From: MPNP01 sp963668325
GTDB lineage: Bacteria; Pseudomonadota; Alphaproteobacteria; Rhodobacterales; Rhodobacteraceae
NCBI GenBank assembly: GCA_963668325.1
Contig: OY764222.1
Location: forward strand, 2,480,001 to 2,544,000
Direction of reading: 5' to 3'
DNA: 64,000 nucleotides
The notes under the pieces were generated by a model that saw only the letters and a list, made by a program, of their open reading frames with translations, did not search any database and had not been told where the DNA came from. A program made the translations under genes and the position numbers. Below, one piece after another: positions 8,775 to 18,039 of the stretch. Position 1 is the stretch's first letter; the number at the start of each line of letters is the position of its first letter.

Positions 8775-9533
8775 GTGGATAAATTCTCAAAAGAATATCA
8801 GGAAAGTCAGGATATTTGCCTTAATGGAGGTAAAAATATTGAAAGATTCCTGGAAATAATGAAGCGACTAAGAGACAAGGAGCATGGCTGCCCATGGGAT
8901 CTGGAGCAAAATTATCTTTCCTTGGCACCTCATGTTATTGAAGAAGCGTATGAAGTTGTTGATGCGATTGAATCTGGTGATCTAATTCACCTGGAAAGCG
9001 AGCTTGGTGATTTATTACTTCAAATAGTCTTTCTGGCCCAACTCGGGAATGAGGAGGGAAAGTTCGATTTTAATTCAGTTGTAAAAGGCATTTCAGACAA
9101 AATGATCCGAATGCATCCCCATGTATTTGCGGACGATATGGGGATACGGACTAGTGAAGAACAGGTTGAAAATTGGGAAAATTTAAAGCAAAAAGCAAAT
9201 GAAGGGAAAACCTCAAACGGTTCCCGATCGAATAAAAACTGGAATTTGCCTGCTTTGATTTTGGCCAAGAAATGGTACCAGTCAAACTGCCCCGGACTTA
9301 ATAAGCAATTGGAAATGCAGGATAGTGTAAATCAGCTAAAAAATTTAATGGAAGAACTTTCACCAACATCTTCTACAGTTGAGGATAGTAATAAAAATCT
9401 ACAGAGAATCGGTGAAATTTTGTATTGTATGGTGAAAATTTCCAGGTGCCTTTCAGTTGATCCTGAAACTGCACTAAGAGATACCATCAAGGCCAAGGCA
9501 GAATTACTGCCCGAAGAAAGTGGACTTCAATAA
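8775..9533 (+). CDS. mazG: Nucleoside triphosphate pyrophosphohydrolase MazG
   Basis: A 252-residue all-alpha NTP pyrophosphatase that hydrolyses NTPs and dNTPs to monophosphates. It has the duplicated MazG fold: block one is RLRDKEHGCPWDLEQ with IEEAYEVVDAIE and the metal site ELGDLLLQIVF, followed by DKMIRMHPHVFAD. I start it at GTG 8775 because GGAG lies 8 bases upstream; an in-frame TTG at 8745 has no such support. The second half is divergent and poorly conserved, with the usual EExxE-like motif weakly visible. It may share a transcript with the nucleoside hydrolase 20 bases downstream. Confidence 0.9.
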   Translation: MDKFSKEYQESQDICLNGGKNIERFLEIMKRLRDKEHGCPWDLEQNYLSLAPHVIEEAYEVVDAIESGDLIHLESELGDLLLQIVFLAQLGNEEGKFDFNSVVKGISDKMIRMHPHVFADDMGIRTSEEQVENWENLKQKANEGKTSNGSRSNKNWNLPALILAKKWYQSNCPGLNKQLEMQDSVNQLKNLMEELSPTSSTVEDSNKNLQRIGEILYCMVKISRCLSVDPETALRDTIKAKAELLPEESGLQ

Positions 9534-9553
9534 GATTGATTTAAGGAACTCAA

Positions 9554-10498
9554 ATGAACATCAAAAGAAAAATAATAATTGATACTGATCCAGGACAGGA
9601 CGATGCTGTAGCAATACTTATGGCTATAGCAAGTCAGGAATTAGAGGTAGTGGGCATTACTGCAGTTGCTGGCAATGTACCCTTGGAGCTAACTGAAAAA
9701 AACAGCAGAATAATTGTTGAACTCTCAGGAAAAACCGACATTCCAGTATTTGCGGGCTGTGATAGACCCTTGGGAAGAGAATTGGTAACAGCGGAAGAAG
9801 TACACGGAAAAACTGGCTTGGATGGAATGGATTTGTCTGAACCAAATGTTCCATTGCAGGACAAGGATGGTGTTGACTTTATCATTGAAACCCTGCAATC
9901 CAATAACCCGGGAACCATTACTCTATGCCCCCTAGGTCCCTTAACAAACATCGCCAAGGCAATGCAAATGGCTCCTGAGATAGTAGCTAGGATTCAGGAA
10001 ATTGTCTTGATGGGAGGCGCTTATTTTGAGGTGGGAAACGTGACTCCGGCGGCAGAGTTCAACATTTATGTAGATCCCGAGGCAGCTCAAATTGTTTTTA
10101 AATCCGGTGTACCCATTACTGTCCTGCCATTGGATGCAACCCATCAGGTTTTAACAACAAAATCCCACATGGATATCATTGGGAACATTGGCAATCGTGC
10201 CGGTAAGGAGGTAGCCAACCTGACTACTTTCTTTGAGCGTTTTGATAAAGAAAAATATGGCACTGATGGTGCCCCCTTGCATGACCCCTGCGTTATAGCT
10301 TATTTGCTGGAACCAGAAATTTTCAACGGACGATATGTTAATGTCGAAATTGAAACCCAATCTGAGTTGACTCGCGGTATGACGGTAGTTGATTGGTGGG
10401 ATGTAACTGACCGAGCTCCCAATGCCATATTCGTTGGTCAGGCGGATAGTGACAGGTTTTTTGAACTTCTTACAGAAAAACTCCGCTTGCTACCTTGA
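9554..10498 (+). CDS. Inosine/uridine-preferring nucleoside hydrolase
   Basis: A 314-residue ribonucleoside hydrolase that splits the N-glycosidic bond of nucleosides to base plus ribose. The calcium/ribose-binding signature DTDPGQDDAVAI opens the protein, and AEFNIYVDPEAA and PLHDPCVIAY are the second and third active-site blocks. It starts at an ATG with AAGGAA just upstream. The length matches the family. The preferred nucleoside cannot be decided from sequence. Confidence 0.92.
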   Translation: MNIKRKIIIDTDPGQDDAVAILMAIASQELEVVGITAVAGNVPLELTEKNSRIIVELSGKTDIPVFAGCDRPLGRELVTAEEVHGKTGLDGMDLSEPNVPLQDKDGVDFIIETLQSNNPGTITLCPLGPLTNIAKAMQMAPEIVARIQEIVLMGGAYFEVGNVTPAAEFNIYVDPEAAQIVFKSGVPITVLPLDATHQVLTTKSHMDIIGNIGNRAGKEVANLTTFFERFDKEKYGTDGAPLHDPCVIAYLLEPEIFNGRYVNVEIETQSELTRGMTVVDWWDVTDRAPNAIFVGQADSDRFFELLTEKLRLLP

Positions 10499-10529
10499 TT
10501 TCAGTGACTGCTGGAGAAGAAATATTTAA

Positions 10530-12002
10530 ATGACACTTTTTCCTTTTGAAAACAGCTATTCCTCCTTACCGGAAAGGTTCTATGCAAGATTACCTCCAAC
10601 CAAGGTAACCAGCCCTGGACTGATTAGAATTAATTCTGACCTTGCGACTGATTTGGGATTGGATCCTGATAATCTTACATCCGAACAAGCAGTTGAAGTC
10701 TTGGCTGGCAACCGGGTACCTGAACAATCCAAACCAATTGCCCTAGCATATGCTGGTCATCAATTCGGGGCATGGGTACCCTCCCTTGGCGATGGTCGGG
10801 CCATACTTCTTGGTGAACTCAGAAACAAATCAGGACAACTTTATGACTTACAGCTGAAAGGTTCCGGTCGAACCCCATTTTCCCGAAATGGTGATGGGAG
10901 GGCTTGGCTTGGACCAATACTACGGGAATTTATTGTATCAGAAGCGATTCACAATCTAGGTATTCCTTCAACCAGAACACTATCAGCCCTTTCAACCGGC
11001 GACAAAATTTTCCGAGAAAGGCCCTACCCTGGGGGCATACTAACTCGTGTGGCCAAAAGCCATATCAGAGTCGGTACATTCCAATATTTTTATGCCAGGC
11101 AGGATTATGAAGCCTTGAATTTATTGGCCAACTATCTGATTGACCGAAATTATCCTGATCTGAAGACATCGGAAAGACCTTTGCTTGCCTTGCTGGACCA
11201 AATCGTGGAAGGTCAAGCCAAGCTAATCGCCAAATGGATGTCAGTAGGATTCATTCATGGAGTCATGAATACCGACAATACATCTCTGTCCTGTGAAACT
11301 ATTGATTTCGGACCCTGTGCTTTTATAGACCGATATCAAGCGAACAAGGTCTTTAGTTCCATTGATATCAACGGAAGATACGCCTACGCCAACCAACCGA
11401 TGATTGCTCATTGGAATCTTGCTCAATTTGCAACCACTTTGGTCCCAATCCTTCAACTTGAGGAGAAAACAGCAATTAAGTTAGTTTCAGAATCTATCAA
11501 TAAGTTTCCCCAGTTGTATCTGGACAACTGGCTAGCAATCTTTGGGAAAAAACTGGGATTACAAAACCCTTCACCTGATGATTTTGAACTGATTTCTGGT
11601 TTCCTTAACAAATTGGAAGAGGCTGAGGCCGACTTTACCTTGACCTTCAGAACCTTATCAACAATATTTGCCAAAGAGCTGGCTCCCTCCAATTTTGATG
11701 CCTTCGCAAATTCACCTAAATTGATAATTGACTGGTTACCATCATGGTTTGAAAGGCTGGAAAAGGAACAGGTAAAGGAAGAGGAACGACTTCAATTAAT
11801 GCAACAGGTTAACCCCGTTTACATTCCAAGAAACCACCAAATTGAAAAGGCTATAGTTGAAGCTGTCAAAGGAAATTTTGAAAGATTCCATACCATGGTA
11901 GAGGTACTAAAGACCCCTTATATCTATCAGCCAGAGTTCGAAGAATTTGAGAAAATACCTGGTGAGGATGAGGTTGTAACCAAAACATTTTGTGGAACTT
12001 AG
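10530..12002 (+). CDS. selO: SelO/YdiU-family protein adenylyltransferase (pseudokinase fold)
   Basis: A 490-residue SelO-family protein, which transfers AMP from ATP to protein hydroxyl groups. Diagnostic blocks are GSGRTPFSRNGDGRAWLGP, LREFIVSEAIHNLGIP and the inverted catalytic region FIHGVMNTDNTSLSCETIDF. The C-terminus ends TFCGT, the Cys-containing tail of bacterial members, where animals have selenocysteine. It lies 31 bases after the nucleoside hydrolase and could be co-transcribed with it. Confidence 0.93.
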   Translation: MTLFPFENSYSSLPERFYARLPPTKVTSPGLIRINSDLATDLGLDPDNLTSEQAVEVLAGNRVPEQSKPIALAYAGHQFGAWVPSLGDGRAILLGELRNKSGQLYDLQLKGSGRTPFSRNGDGRAWLGPILREFIVSEAIHNLGIPSTRTLSALSTGDKIFRERPYPGGILTRVAKSHIRVGTFQYFYARQDYEALNLLANYLIDRNYPDLKTSERPLLALLDQIVEGQAKLIAKWMSVGFIHGVMNTDNTSLSCETIDFGPCAFIDRYQANKVFSSIDINGRYAYANQPMIAHWNLAQFATTLVPILQLEEKTAIKLVSESINKFPQLYLDNWLAIFGKKLGLQNPSPDDFELISGFLNKLEEAEADFTLTFRTLSTIFAKELAPSNFDAFANSPKLIIDWLPSWFERLEKEQVKEEERLQLMQQVNPVYIPRNHQIEKAIVEAVKGNFERFHTMVEVLKTPYIYQPEFEEFEKIPGEDEVVTKTFCGT

Positions 12003-12083
12003 ACTAATTTATTGTTTTAAATCCAAGGTTTAGGTTATTTTAATACCTTAGTAAGTTCTGATGGGATCTCGCAAATTTGTAAA

Positions 12084-12117
12084 TTACTATCAAGGTAGTA
12101 ATGTATACTTCGTATAC
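12084..12117. promoter_or_regulatory. Double palindrome upstream of fur (possible operator)
   Basis: TTACTA-N6-TAGTAA (12084-12101) is followed at once by GTATAC-TTC-GTATAC (12103-12117). Both are perfect dyads, 65-98 bases before the fur start codon. The second consists of two copies of a self-palindromic hexamer. The position suits autoregulation or promoter control, but I cannot assign a protein to it. Confidence 0.35.
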
Positions 12118-12181
12118 TAAGATCCTAATTGCCTAAACTCGCCTGTGAAAATGACCGCCTAAAATTTGGAAAGGAAATATT

Positions 12182-12598
12182 TTGGGAACCCTCCTCCAGC
12201 AATGTGAAAAAATAGGCCTGAGATTAACTGACCAAAGAAGGGCTGTGCTTGCCGTTTTGGAGAAAGCAAGGGATCATCCCAATATCCAGGTCCTGTATGA
12301 GCGAGCAAGCCAGGTTGATCCAAATCTTTCAATCGCGACTGTCTACCGAACTGTAAAGTTGCTTGAAGAATTAAATATTCTAACAAAGCTGGAATTTGGT
12401 GATGGTATAGCTAGGTATGAAATAGCAGACAGGGATCATCATGATCACCTTATTGATTTAAAAACCGGGAATGTCATCGAATTCTATGATGAAGATATAG
12501 AGAAACTCCAGCAGAAACTGGCACGAAAGTTAGGGTATCGCCTAAGAGGCCATCGGTTGGAGTTATATGGCACCCCTTTGGAAGATAAAGATGGATAA
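12182..12598 (+). CDS. fur: Fur/Mur-family metal-responsive transcriptional regulator
   Basis: A 138-residue Fur-family repressor. The winged helix includes LRLTDQRRAVLAVL and the recognition segment LSIATVYRTVKLLEE. The metal site is HHDHLIDLKTGNVIEF, and a second is near GHRLELYG. There are no CXXC pairs, typical of the alphaproteobacterial Fur/Mur (iron or manganese) branch rather than Zur. The start is TTG 12182, supported by AAAGGA 8 bases upstream and by conserved N-terminal length. It overlaps eno by 8 bases, so the two genes are translationally coupled. The double palindrome upstream could be its operator. Confidence 0.88.
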   Translation: MGTLLQQCEKIGLRLTDQRRAVLAVLEKARDHPNIQVLYERASQVDPNLSIATVYRTVKLLEELNILTKLEFGDGIARYEIADRDHHDHLIDLKTGNVIEFYDEDIEKLQQKLARKLGYRLRGHRLELYGTPLEDKDG

Positions 12599-13877
12599 TT
12601 TTATTTTAATTGATCAAATTCTGGCACGGGAAATTCTTGACAGCAGGGGGAACCCGACTGTTGAGGTTGAGATTACCCTTTCAGATGGTTCAATAGGCCG
12701 AGTAGCCGTTCCCTCGGGAGCCTCCACCGGAGCTCGTGAAGCACATGAATTAAGGGATGGAAACTCGCAAAGATACCTTGGTAAAGGCGTTAGCAAGGCA
12801 GTTAAAAATGTCGTGTCAACTATCGGCCATGCTTTGGAAGGTGCTAATCCCTATGACCAAGTTACTATAGATCAATTGTTGATCCATCTTGATGGAACCC
12901 CAAATAAATCGAATTTGGGTGCTAACGCCCTACTAGGGGTTTCTCTTGCTGTCGCCAAGGCTTCAGCCAATAGTTTGGAAATGCCCTTTTACAGGTATGT
13001 GGGTGGAGTAAATGCCAAGGTGCTTCCTGTTCCCATGTTCAATGTCATCAATGGCGGCGAACATGCTAATAACTCTATTGATTTCCAGGAGTTCATGGTC
13101 ATGCCGGTTGGTGCCAGAAGATTTGAGGAAGCCTTGCAGCATGGGACAGAGGTTTTTCATAGATTAAAGAACATTTTGGACAAGGCTGGACATTCTACGG
13201 CTGTAGGAGACGAAGGGGGTTTTGCGCCCAACTTGAATTCCTCGGAAGAGGCCCTGGACATTTTACTAAAGGCCATCGAGGAAGCCGGTCTTACTCCCGG
13301 AAGAGACATGGTCATAGCCCTGGATTGTGCATCTTCGGAATATTATTCCGACCAAAAGTACCACTTTACCGGTGAAGGCATTACTCGATCCCAGGAAGAG
13401 AACGTATTCTATTTGGAAAAACTTGTTTCCTCTTATCCGATCTATTCCATCGAGGATGGTTGTAGTGAAGATGATTGGGAGGGCTGGCAAGCACTGACAG
13501 AAGTTCTGGGAAGCCTTTGCCAGTTGGTGGGTGATGACTTGTTTGTGACCAATACAGAAATACTTTGGGAAGGCATTGAAAAAAAATGTGCCAACTCGCT
13601 CCTTGTCAAGGTTAACCAGATTGGGACCCTGACTGAAACCCTTGATGCGATAGATATGGCTCATAGAAATGGTTACACGACCATTCTATCTCATAGATCA
13701 GGCGAAACTGAAGATACCACTATTGCAGATTTGGCGGTGGCAGTTAACTGTGGGCAAATCAAGTCTGGCTCTACTTCACGGTCCGATAGAATAGCCAAAT
13801 ACAACCAATTGTTGCGAATTGAGGAACAGTTGGGCGCTCAGGCCCAATACCTTGGGAAAAAAGCCTTTAGGTTTTAA
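12591..13877 (+). CDS. eno: Enolase
   Basis: A 428-residue phosphopyruvate hydratase converting 2-phosphoglycerate to phosphoenolpyruvate in glycolysis and the Entner-Doudoroff lower branch. All key blocks are present: REILDSRGNPTVEVE, SGASTGAREA with the mobile-loop residues, GDEGGFAPN, the metal site SIEDGCSEDDW, the catalytic Lys in LLVKVNQIGT, and SHRSGETEDT. I use ATG 12591, which has GGAAG upstream and overlaps the end of fur, not the upstream in-frame ATG inside fur. Its 3' end overlaps the convergent anmK gene by 11 bases. Confidence 0.97.
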   Translation: MDNFILIDQILAREILDSRGNPTVEVEITLSDGSIGRVAVPSGASTGAREAHELRDGNSQRYLGKGVSKAVKNVVSTIGHALEGANPYDQVTIDQLLIHLDGTPNKSNLGANALLGVSLAVAKASANSLEMPFYRYVGGVNAKVLPVPMFNVINGGEHANNSIDFQEFMVMPVGARRFEEALQHGTEVFHRLKNILDKAGHSTAVGDEGGFAPNLNSSEEALDILLKAIEEAGLTPGRDMVIALDCASSEYYSDQKYHFTGEGITRSQEENVFYLEKLVSSYPIYSIEDGCSEDDWEGWQALTEVLGSLCQLVGDDLFVTNTEILWEGIEKKCANSLLVKVNQIGTLTETLDAIDMAHRNGYTTILSHRSGETEDTTIADLAVAVNCGQIKSGSTSRSDRIAKYNQLLRIEEQLGAQAQYLGKKAFRF

Positions 13878-14976
13878 TACCTGTAGGATAGGAAATCCTT
13901 CCTCCTCCAGAAGGAAATTGGCATCCGGTCGTACCAGGTGCTGAAGTTGACATTTGCCTGAGAACCCTGGCAGCAAGAAACCCGAAAGCCTGGGCTTCAA
14001 GATATTGGGGTTCTAGTCCCCAGTCCTTTGCTGACCGTATATCCATAGCCGTTAGTTCAGTCAACCTTGCAACAAGGTAGGAGTTGTTCGTTCCGCCACC
14101 ACACAAAACTATATTGCACGGTTTGGGTTTAATCTTTACCAGAACACTTGCCAGGGACAGCGCTGTACATTCTGTAAGCGTGGCTACACCATCTTCAAAG
14201 CTTAAATGCTCAACCTTTTTCAGAAGAAAATAAAAATCATGGATGTCAAAGGATCTTGGTCCTTGTAATTTAAAGAAATCATGTGCCAGGAACTCATTGA
14301 CCAAATTCTGATCAGCCTGACCTTCTGAGGCAATCTTTCCATCCCGATCAAAAGGCAGGTTTCGATGCTCTTGACAGAATCGATCGATTAAACTGTTGCC
14401 CGGACCAATATCAAAAGCAGATAATGCACCCTCCTCATCTGGTTCTTCTTTTTGGGAGTCAATTATACTGATGTTGGTAATACCACCAATATTAATGAAG
14501 ACACACACCTTGGCTAAGCCAAGGAATTTGGCCAGGGCAAAATGATAAAATGGAGCCAATGGAGCACCCTGCCCCCCATTAACCATATCCTCTGTTCGAA
14601 AATCCCAAACAACTGTTTTACCCAGTTGATCAGCCAGGAACTGACCATCACCGGCCTGATGGGTTTTCTGATTCCCTGGATCATGGGCTAGAGTCTGTCC
14701 ATGGAACCCGACAATTGCATTGCGTGGGACTGCCTTAAGCAAGGTAAGATGAGTTTCTTCAACTATTCTTGTGGCTTGTTTTACTCCACTTTTGCCCGGC
14801 CATTTTCCCCTTGCCCCATGTAAAATCTTGCTTTCCTCGGAAGAGAAACTTTTGCTTGCAGTACCGCCAAATTCAAAAATTCTCTGACCATCGGTCCGGA
14901 TTTCAGCAATATCCACTCCATCCATTGAGGTGCCCGACATACAACCTATGAACCAATTATCTAGAGGAGGGGACAT
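13867..14976 (-). CDS. anmK: Anhydro-N-acetylmuramic acid kinase
   Basis: A 369-residue sugar kinase that opens and phosphorylates 1,6-anhydro-MurNAc in peptidoglycan recycling. It opens with GCMSGTSMDGVDIA, the AnmK phosphate-binding signature. It continues with VGFHGQTLAHDP, NIGGITNISI, DIGPGNSLID and CGGGTNNSYLV, all ASKHA-fold blocks of the family. It is transcribed divergently from tyrS with 69 bases between, a common alphaproteobacterial arrangement. It overlaps eno by 11 bases at its 3' end. Confidence 0.95.
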   Translation of the reverse strand: MSPPLDNWFIGCMSGTSMDGVDIAEIRTDGQRIFEFGGTASKSFSSEESKILHGARGKWPGKSGVKQATRIVEETHLTLLKAVPRNAIVGFHGQTLAHDPGNQKTHQAGDGQFLADQLGKTVVWDFRTEDMVNGGQGAPLAPFYHFALAKFLGLAKVCVFINIGGITNISIIDSQKEEPDEEGALSAFDIGPGNSLIDRFCQEHRNLPFDRDGKIASEGQADQNLVNEFLAHDFFKLQGPRSFDIHDFYFLLKKVEHLSFEDGVATLTECTALSLASVLVKIKPKPCNIVLCGGGTNNSYLVARLTELTAMDIRSAKDWGLEPQYLEAQAFGFLAARVLRQMSTSAPGTTGCQFPSGGGRISYPTGIKT

Positions 14977-15045
14977 TTTCTTATCTAAAAATTTAGGTTA
15001 AATTTATTACTTATGTACAAATGAATGAATTGTTGAAAATCTGCC

Positions 15046-16302
15046 ATGGCTTACCATCCTAAATCCGACTTCTTGAACGTAATACGCCAACGGGGATATT
15101 ACGAGGATTGTAGCAATTTGGAGGAATTGGACAATTCATTAATCAAAGGAATCGTTCCAGCTTATATTGGCTTTGATGCTACCGCCAAATCACTCCATAT
15201 CGGTAGTCTTATCCAGATTATGATGTTACGCTGGCTTCAAGAGACTGGGCACAAACCAATCGTTTTAATGGGTGGTGGAACCACAAAAGTAGGTGATCCT
15301 TCTTTTCGGGCCGATGAAAGGCCTCTTTTGGATGATGATGAAATTGCCGCAAACATATCAGGCATCAAGGAAGTATTCAGCAGGTATGTAACGTTCGGCA
15401 ACGGACCTACTGATGCCATTATGGTGAATAACGCCGAATGGCTTGATAACCTCAACTATATTGAGTTTCTCAGGGAGATCGGCAAGTATTTTTCTGTCAA
15501 TCGAATGCTCTCCTTCGAATCAGTAAGGTCACGACTGGATAGGGAACAATCCCTCTCTTTTCTGGAATTCAACTACATGATTCTGCAAGCCTATGACTTT
15601 CTTGAGCTTGCCAAGAGGCATGATTGCCAACTGCAGATGGGTGGGTCCGACCAGTGGGGCAATATTCTTAATGGGGTTGATTTAACCAGAAGGATTCTTG
15701 GCCAGCAGGTATTTGCACTCACTTCGCCCCTTTTGACAACTGCCGATGGGAAAAAAATGGGGAAATCCCAAAGTGGTGCAGTATGGTTGAATTCGGATTT
15801 ATACTCGACCTATGATTTTTGGCAATATTGGCGCAATGTAAGTGACAAGGACGTTGGGAAATTTCTGAAACTATTCACGGAATTGGATATCACAGAATGT
15901 GACCGGCTTGGTGCCCTGGAGGGTTCCGAAATCAATGAAGCCAAAATAATCCTGGCCAACGAAGTTACATCACTGGCCCACGGTATGGACGAAGCAAAAA
16001 AGGCTTTGGCAACGGCGCAGGAAGTCTTTGTTGAAGGCAGTCATAGTCAGGGTCTTCCCTCCTTGACCATTTCACCAGATGCCCTGACCAATGAGGGCTA
16101 TCCCCTAATTCAAGCCTTGGTAAAACTTGGCTTGGCATCTTCAGGCAAGGAAGCTCGCAGAAATTTGTTGGGAAATGGTGTCAGGGTCAATGATGTTGTA
16201 GAAACGAATACGGCAAGATTATTGACCGTAGATGAATTAAGAAATTCAGCTAAAATTTCAGTTGGAAAAAAGCGTCACGCCATTGTTCAACTAGAGAAGT
16301 AG
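15046..16302 (+). CDS. tyrS: Tyrosyl-tRNA synthetase
   Basis: A 418-residue class Ic aminoacyl-tRNA synthetase charging tRNA-Tyr. The HIGH equivalent is LHIGSL after YIGFDATAKS. The tyrosine-binding block is QMGGSDQWGNI, and the KMSKS equivalent is KKMGKSQSGAVWL. The C-terminal S4-like RNA-binding domain includes SGKEARRNLLGNGVRVND. The ATG at 15046 gives the normal length. It ends 7 bases before the convergent DUF3179 gene. Confidence 0.97.
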   Translation: MAYHPKSDFLNVIRQRGYYEDCSNLEELDNSLIKGIVPAYIGFDATAKSLHIGSLIQIMMLRWLQETGHKPIVLMGGGTTKVGDPSFRADERPLLDDDEIAANISGIKEVFSRYVTFGNGPTDAIMVNNAEWLDNLNYIEFLREIGKYFSVNRMLSFESVRSRLDREQSLSFLEFNYMILQAYDFLELAKRHDCQLQMGGSDQWGNILNGVDLTRRILGQQVFALTSPLLTTADGKKMGKSQSGAVWLNSDLYSTYDFWQYWRNVSDKDVGKFLKLFTELDITECDRLGALEGSEINEAKIILANEVTSLAHGMDEAKKALATAQEVFVEGSHSQGLPSLTISPDALTNEGYPLIQALVKLGLASSGKEARRNLLGNGVRVNDVVETNTARLLTVDELRNSAKISVGKKRHAIVQLEK

Positions 16303-16309
16303 TACTTGG

Positions 16310-17329
16310 CTAGTTTGACAGAAGGTCGCCCATGATCCACTCTCCGTCGGGATAGAAGGCTTCAAAGGCAAAGGCAAACAACAAATCATGTGGTAGGTCC
16401 TCTCCTGTTTCCTGGTCCCTAACCCTGACGGTACCTACGTTTATTCCTTCACCAACAGAAACGGTATCAAGTGGGGAGGCTTGTCCTCCTGTCCAACTTA
16501 AAGATACCCCATGTTCCTCAATTTTACCTTCCAATATCAGTCGCTCTAGGGGCCAGGCTCTTTGCCCAACCTTGATTACCCTGGAAAGAGGGCTGAGCCC
16601 TTCCTGCTTGAATTCCTTGTTATATAGAAAGGGGCTGACCGCAAGTTCGTATCCCTTGTAGGGGTTTTGACCATAAGGGCGGCGAAAATTTGGCTGGGCC
16701 ATGACCAATCCACCCTTGTCCTTGTTTCTTGCCATAAAATCCTGCCAGCTTTCTGTCCAGCCAGCAAGCTGTTCCAACTCGGTACTAGAATGAATTCCGA
16801 CAATGCCTGTACCCAACGCTTGCTGCCACCAACTCTCAGTTTCCCGATCATACATGACCATATCTGAATTTCTGAGCAAGCCTGATACACCGAAGGTAAG
16901 AATTTCGCCGTTTACTTCACGTGAGAAAAAGATTCCTGAATTACATAGGGGACAAAATGTTACAGCAATTGAATTCCCACCGATTTGGTCATTGACGATT
17001 TCATGCCAAAGAAGATATCTGATGGGGTACGCCCTGGGAGGGTGATTTTCCAATTCAATTGTCATTACCCCTTCCCTCGGATGTAAGGCAATTTCTTCAT
17101 CAAGGGACAAGAAAGTGGGGTTATTGATTGCTGGTATACCATCCTTGGGCACACCCCCCGATTGAATCTCCTCCAGGGGAACAGTAGCCAAGGAAAAATC
17201 AGTATTTGGCCACTGGTTGCTGAAATTTTCTGTATTGGCCATCCCTTGGGATAAGGTTAAGGACAATACCAAAACAAAGGTAGCAATAAGTTTTAAACCA
17301 AATTCCTTTACTGGAACAAGTTTTTTCAT
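16310..17329 (-). CDS. Exported DUF3179-domain protein
   Basis: A 339-residue protein with an N-terminal signal peptide (hydrophobic core LKLIATFVLVLSLTLSQG). A DUF3179 domain follows, with the diagnostic VTFCPLCNSGIFFSR and SGLLRNSDMVMYDRETESWW. The two Cys of CPLC and the RNSDM block are conserved in this family, whose function is not established; a periplasmic location is inferred. Later blocks (YGQNPYKGYE and WPLERLI) also fit. It lies 32 bases upstream-to-downstream of the cyclophilin gene on the same strand, so a shared transcript is likely. Confidence 0.88.
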   Translation of the reverse strand: MKKLVPVKEFGLKLIATFVLVLSLTLSQGMANTENFSNQWPNTDFSLATVPLEEIQSGGVPKDGIPAINNPTFLSLDEEIALHPREGVMTIELENHPPRAYPIRYLLWHEIVNDQIGGNSIAVTFCPLCNSGIFFSREVNGEILTFGVSGLLRNSDMVMYDRETESWWQQALGTGIVGIHSSTELEQLAGWTESWQDFMARNKDKGGLVMAQPNFRRPYGQNPYKGYELAVSPFLYNKEFKQEGLSPLSRVIKVGQRAWPLERLILEGKIEEHGVSLSWTGGQASPLDTVSVGEGINVGTVRVRDQETGEDLPHDLLFAFAFEAFYPDGEWIMGDLLSN

Positions 17330-17361
17330 TTATCTTCTTTCATTTTGCGGGTATTCTACAT

Positions 17362-17934
17362 TTACTGGGGATCTTCAATATGAGCCCTTAGGATATAATC
17401 GGGGTTATCGACTGATCCATTGGACCCTAACCCTCTTTTGATAGAATCGACTACGTCCTGACCAGAAATTACCCGTCCAAATACGGTATATTGGCTATTC
17501 AGGAATGGTGCATCCTCAAACATAATGAAAAATTGTGAATTGGCCGAGTTCGGGTTTTGAGCCCTGGCCATACCAACTACACCCTTTCGAAAAGGAAGTG
17601 GAGAAAATTCTGCTTTCAAATTGGGTAAATCCGAACCACCCATGCCAGCTTTTTCCAAAGAACCTTGATCGACTCGTCCGAATTGAACATCACCCGTTTG
17701 GGCCATAAACCCCTCAATTACTCGATGAAAGGCAACATTGTCATAGGAGCCCATTTTTGCTAAAGTCATAACTCTTTCGACATGGAGGGGGGCCACCTCA
17801 TGCAGAAGTTCTATTTTTATAATTCCGGTGTTTTCGCCGGCTACTTCTAGTATAAGCACATCTCTTTCCTTTTCGGCAGCTGTTATTGTGGTTCCTATTA
17901 AAAGGAAAGATAAAACTAGTAATATTTTTTTCAT
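17362..17934 (-). CDS. Periplasmic peptidyl-prolyl cis-trans isomerase, cyclophilin type
   Basis: A 190-residue cyclophilin with an N-terminal signal peptide (MKKILLVLSFLLIGTTITA). The catalytic Arg and hydrophobic pocket are in NVAFHRVIEGFMAQTGD, followed by VGMARAQNPNSANSQFFI and the tail block LNSQYTVFGRV. I take ATG 17934, with GAGG 5 bases upstream; the in-frame GTG two codons earlier has no separate support. The signal peptide places it in the periplasm. The neighbouring coaD gene on the same strand is a common alphaproteobacterial pairing. Confidence 0.92.
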   Translation of the reverse strand: MKKILLVLSFLLIGTTITAAEKERDVLILEVAGENTGIIKIELLHEVAPLHVERVMTLAKMGSYDNVAFHRVIEGFMAQTGDVQFGRVDQGSLEKAGMGGSDLPNLKAEFSPLPFRKGVVGMARAQNPNSANSQFFIMFEDAPFLNSQYTVFGRVISGQDVVDSIKRGLGSNGSVDNPDYILRAHIEDPQ

Positions 17935-18039
17935 ATGCACCTCTATACAGGAAATTAAGATTTTCCTGATAAATTGAAAATCAATTTAAGTTGAACTTTG
18001 ATTGTGATGATTAAATGGAAAAGAAAATGAATTTAAGTA

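Noticed and set aside
12103..12117. Resemblance of TATACTTCGTATA to a loxP arm
   Set aside because: Only one short arm-like match, no second arm with an 8-base spacer, and no recombinase gene nearby; chance is more likely.
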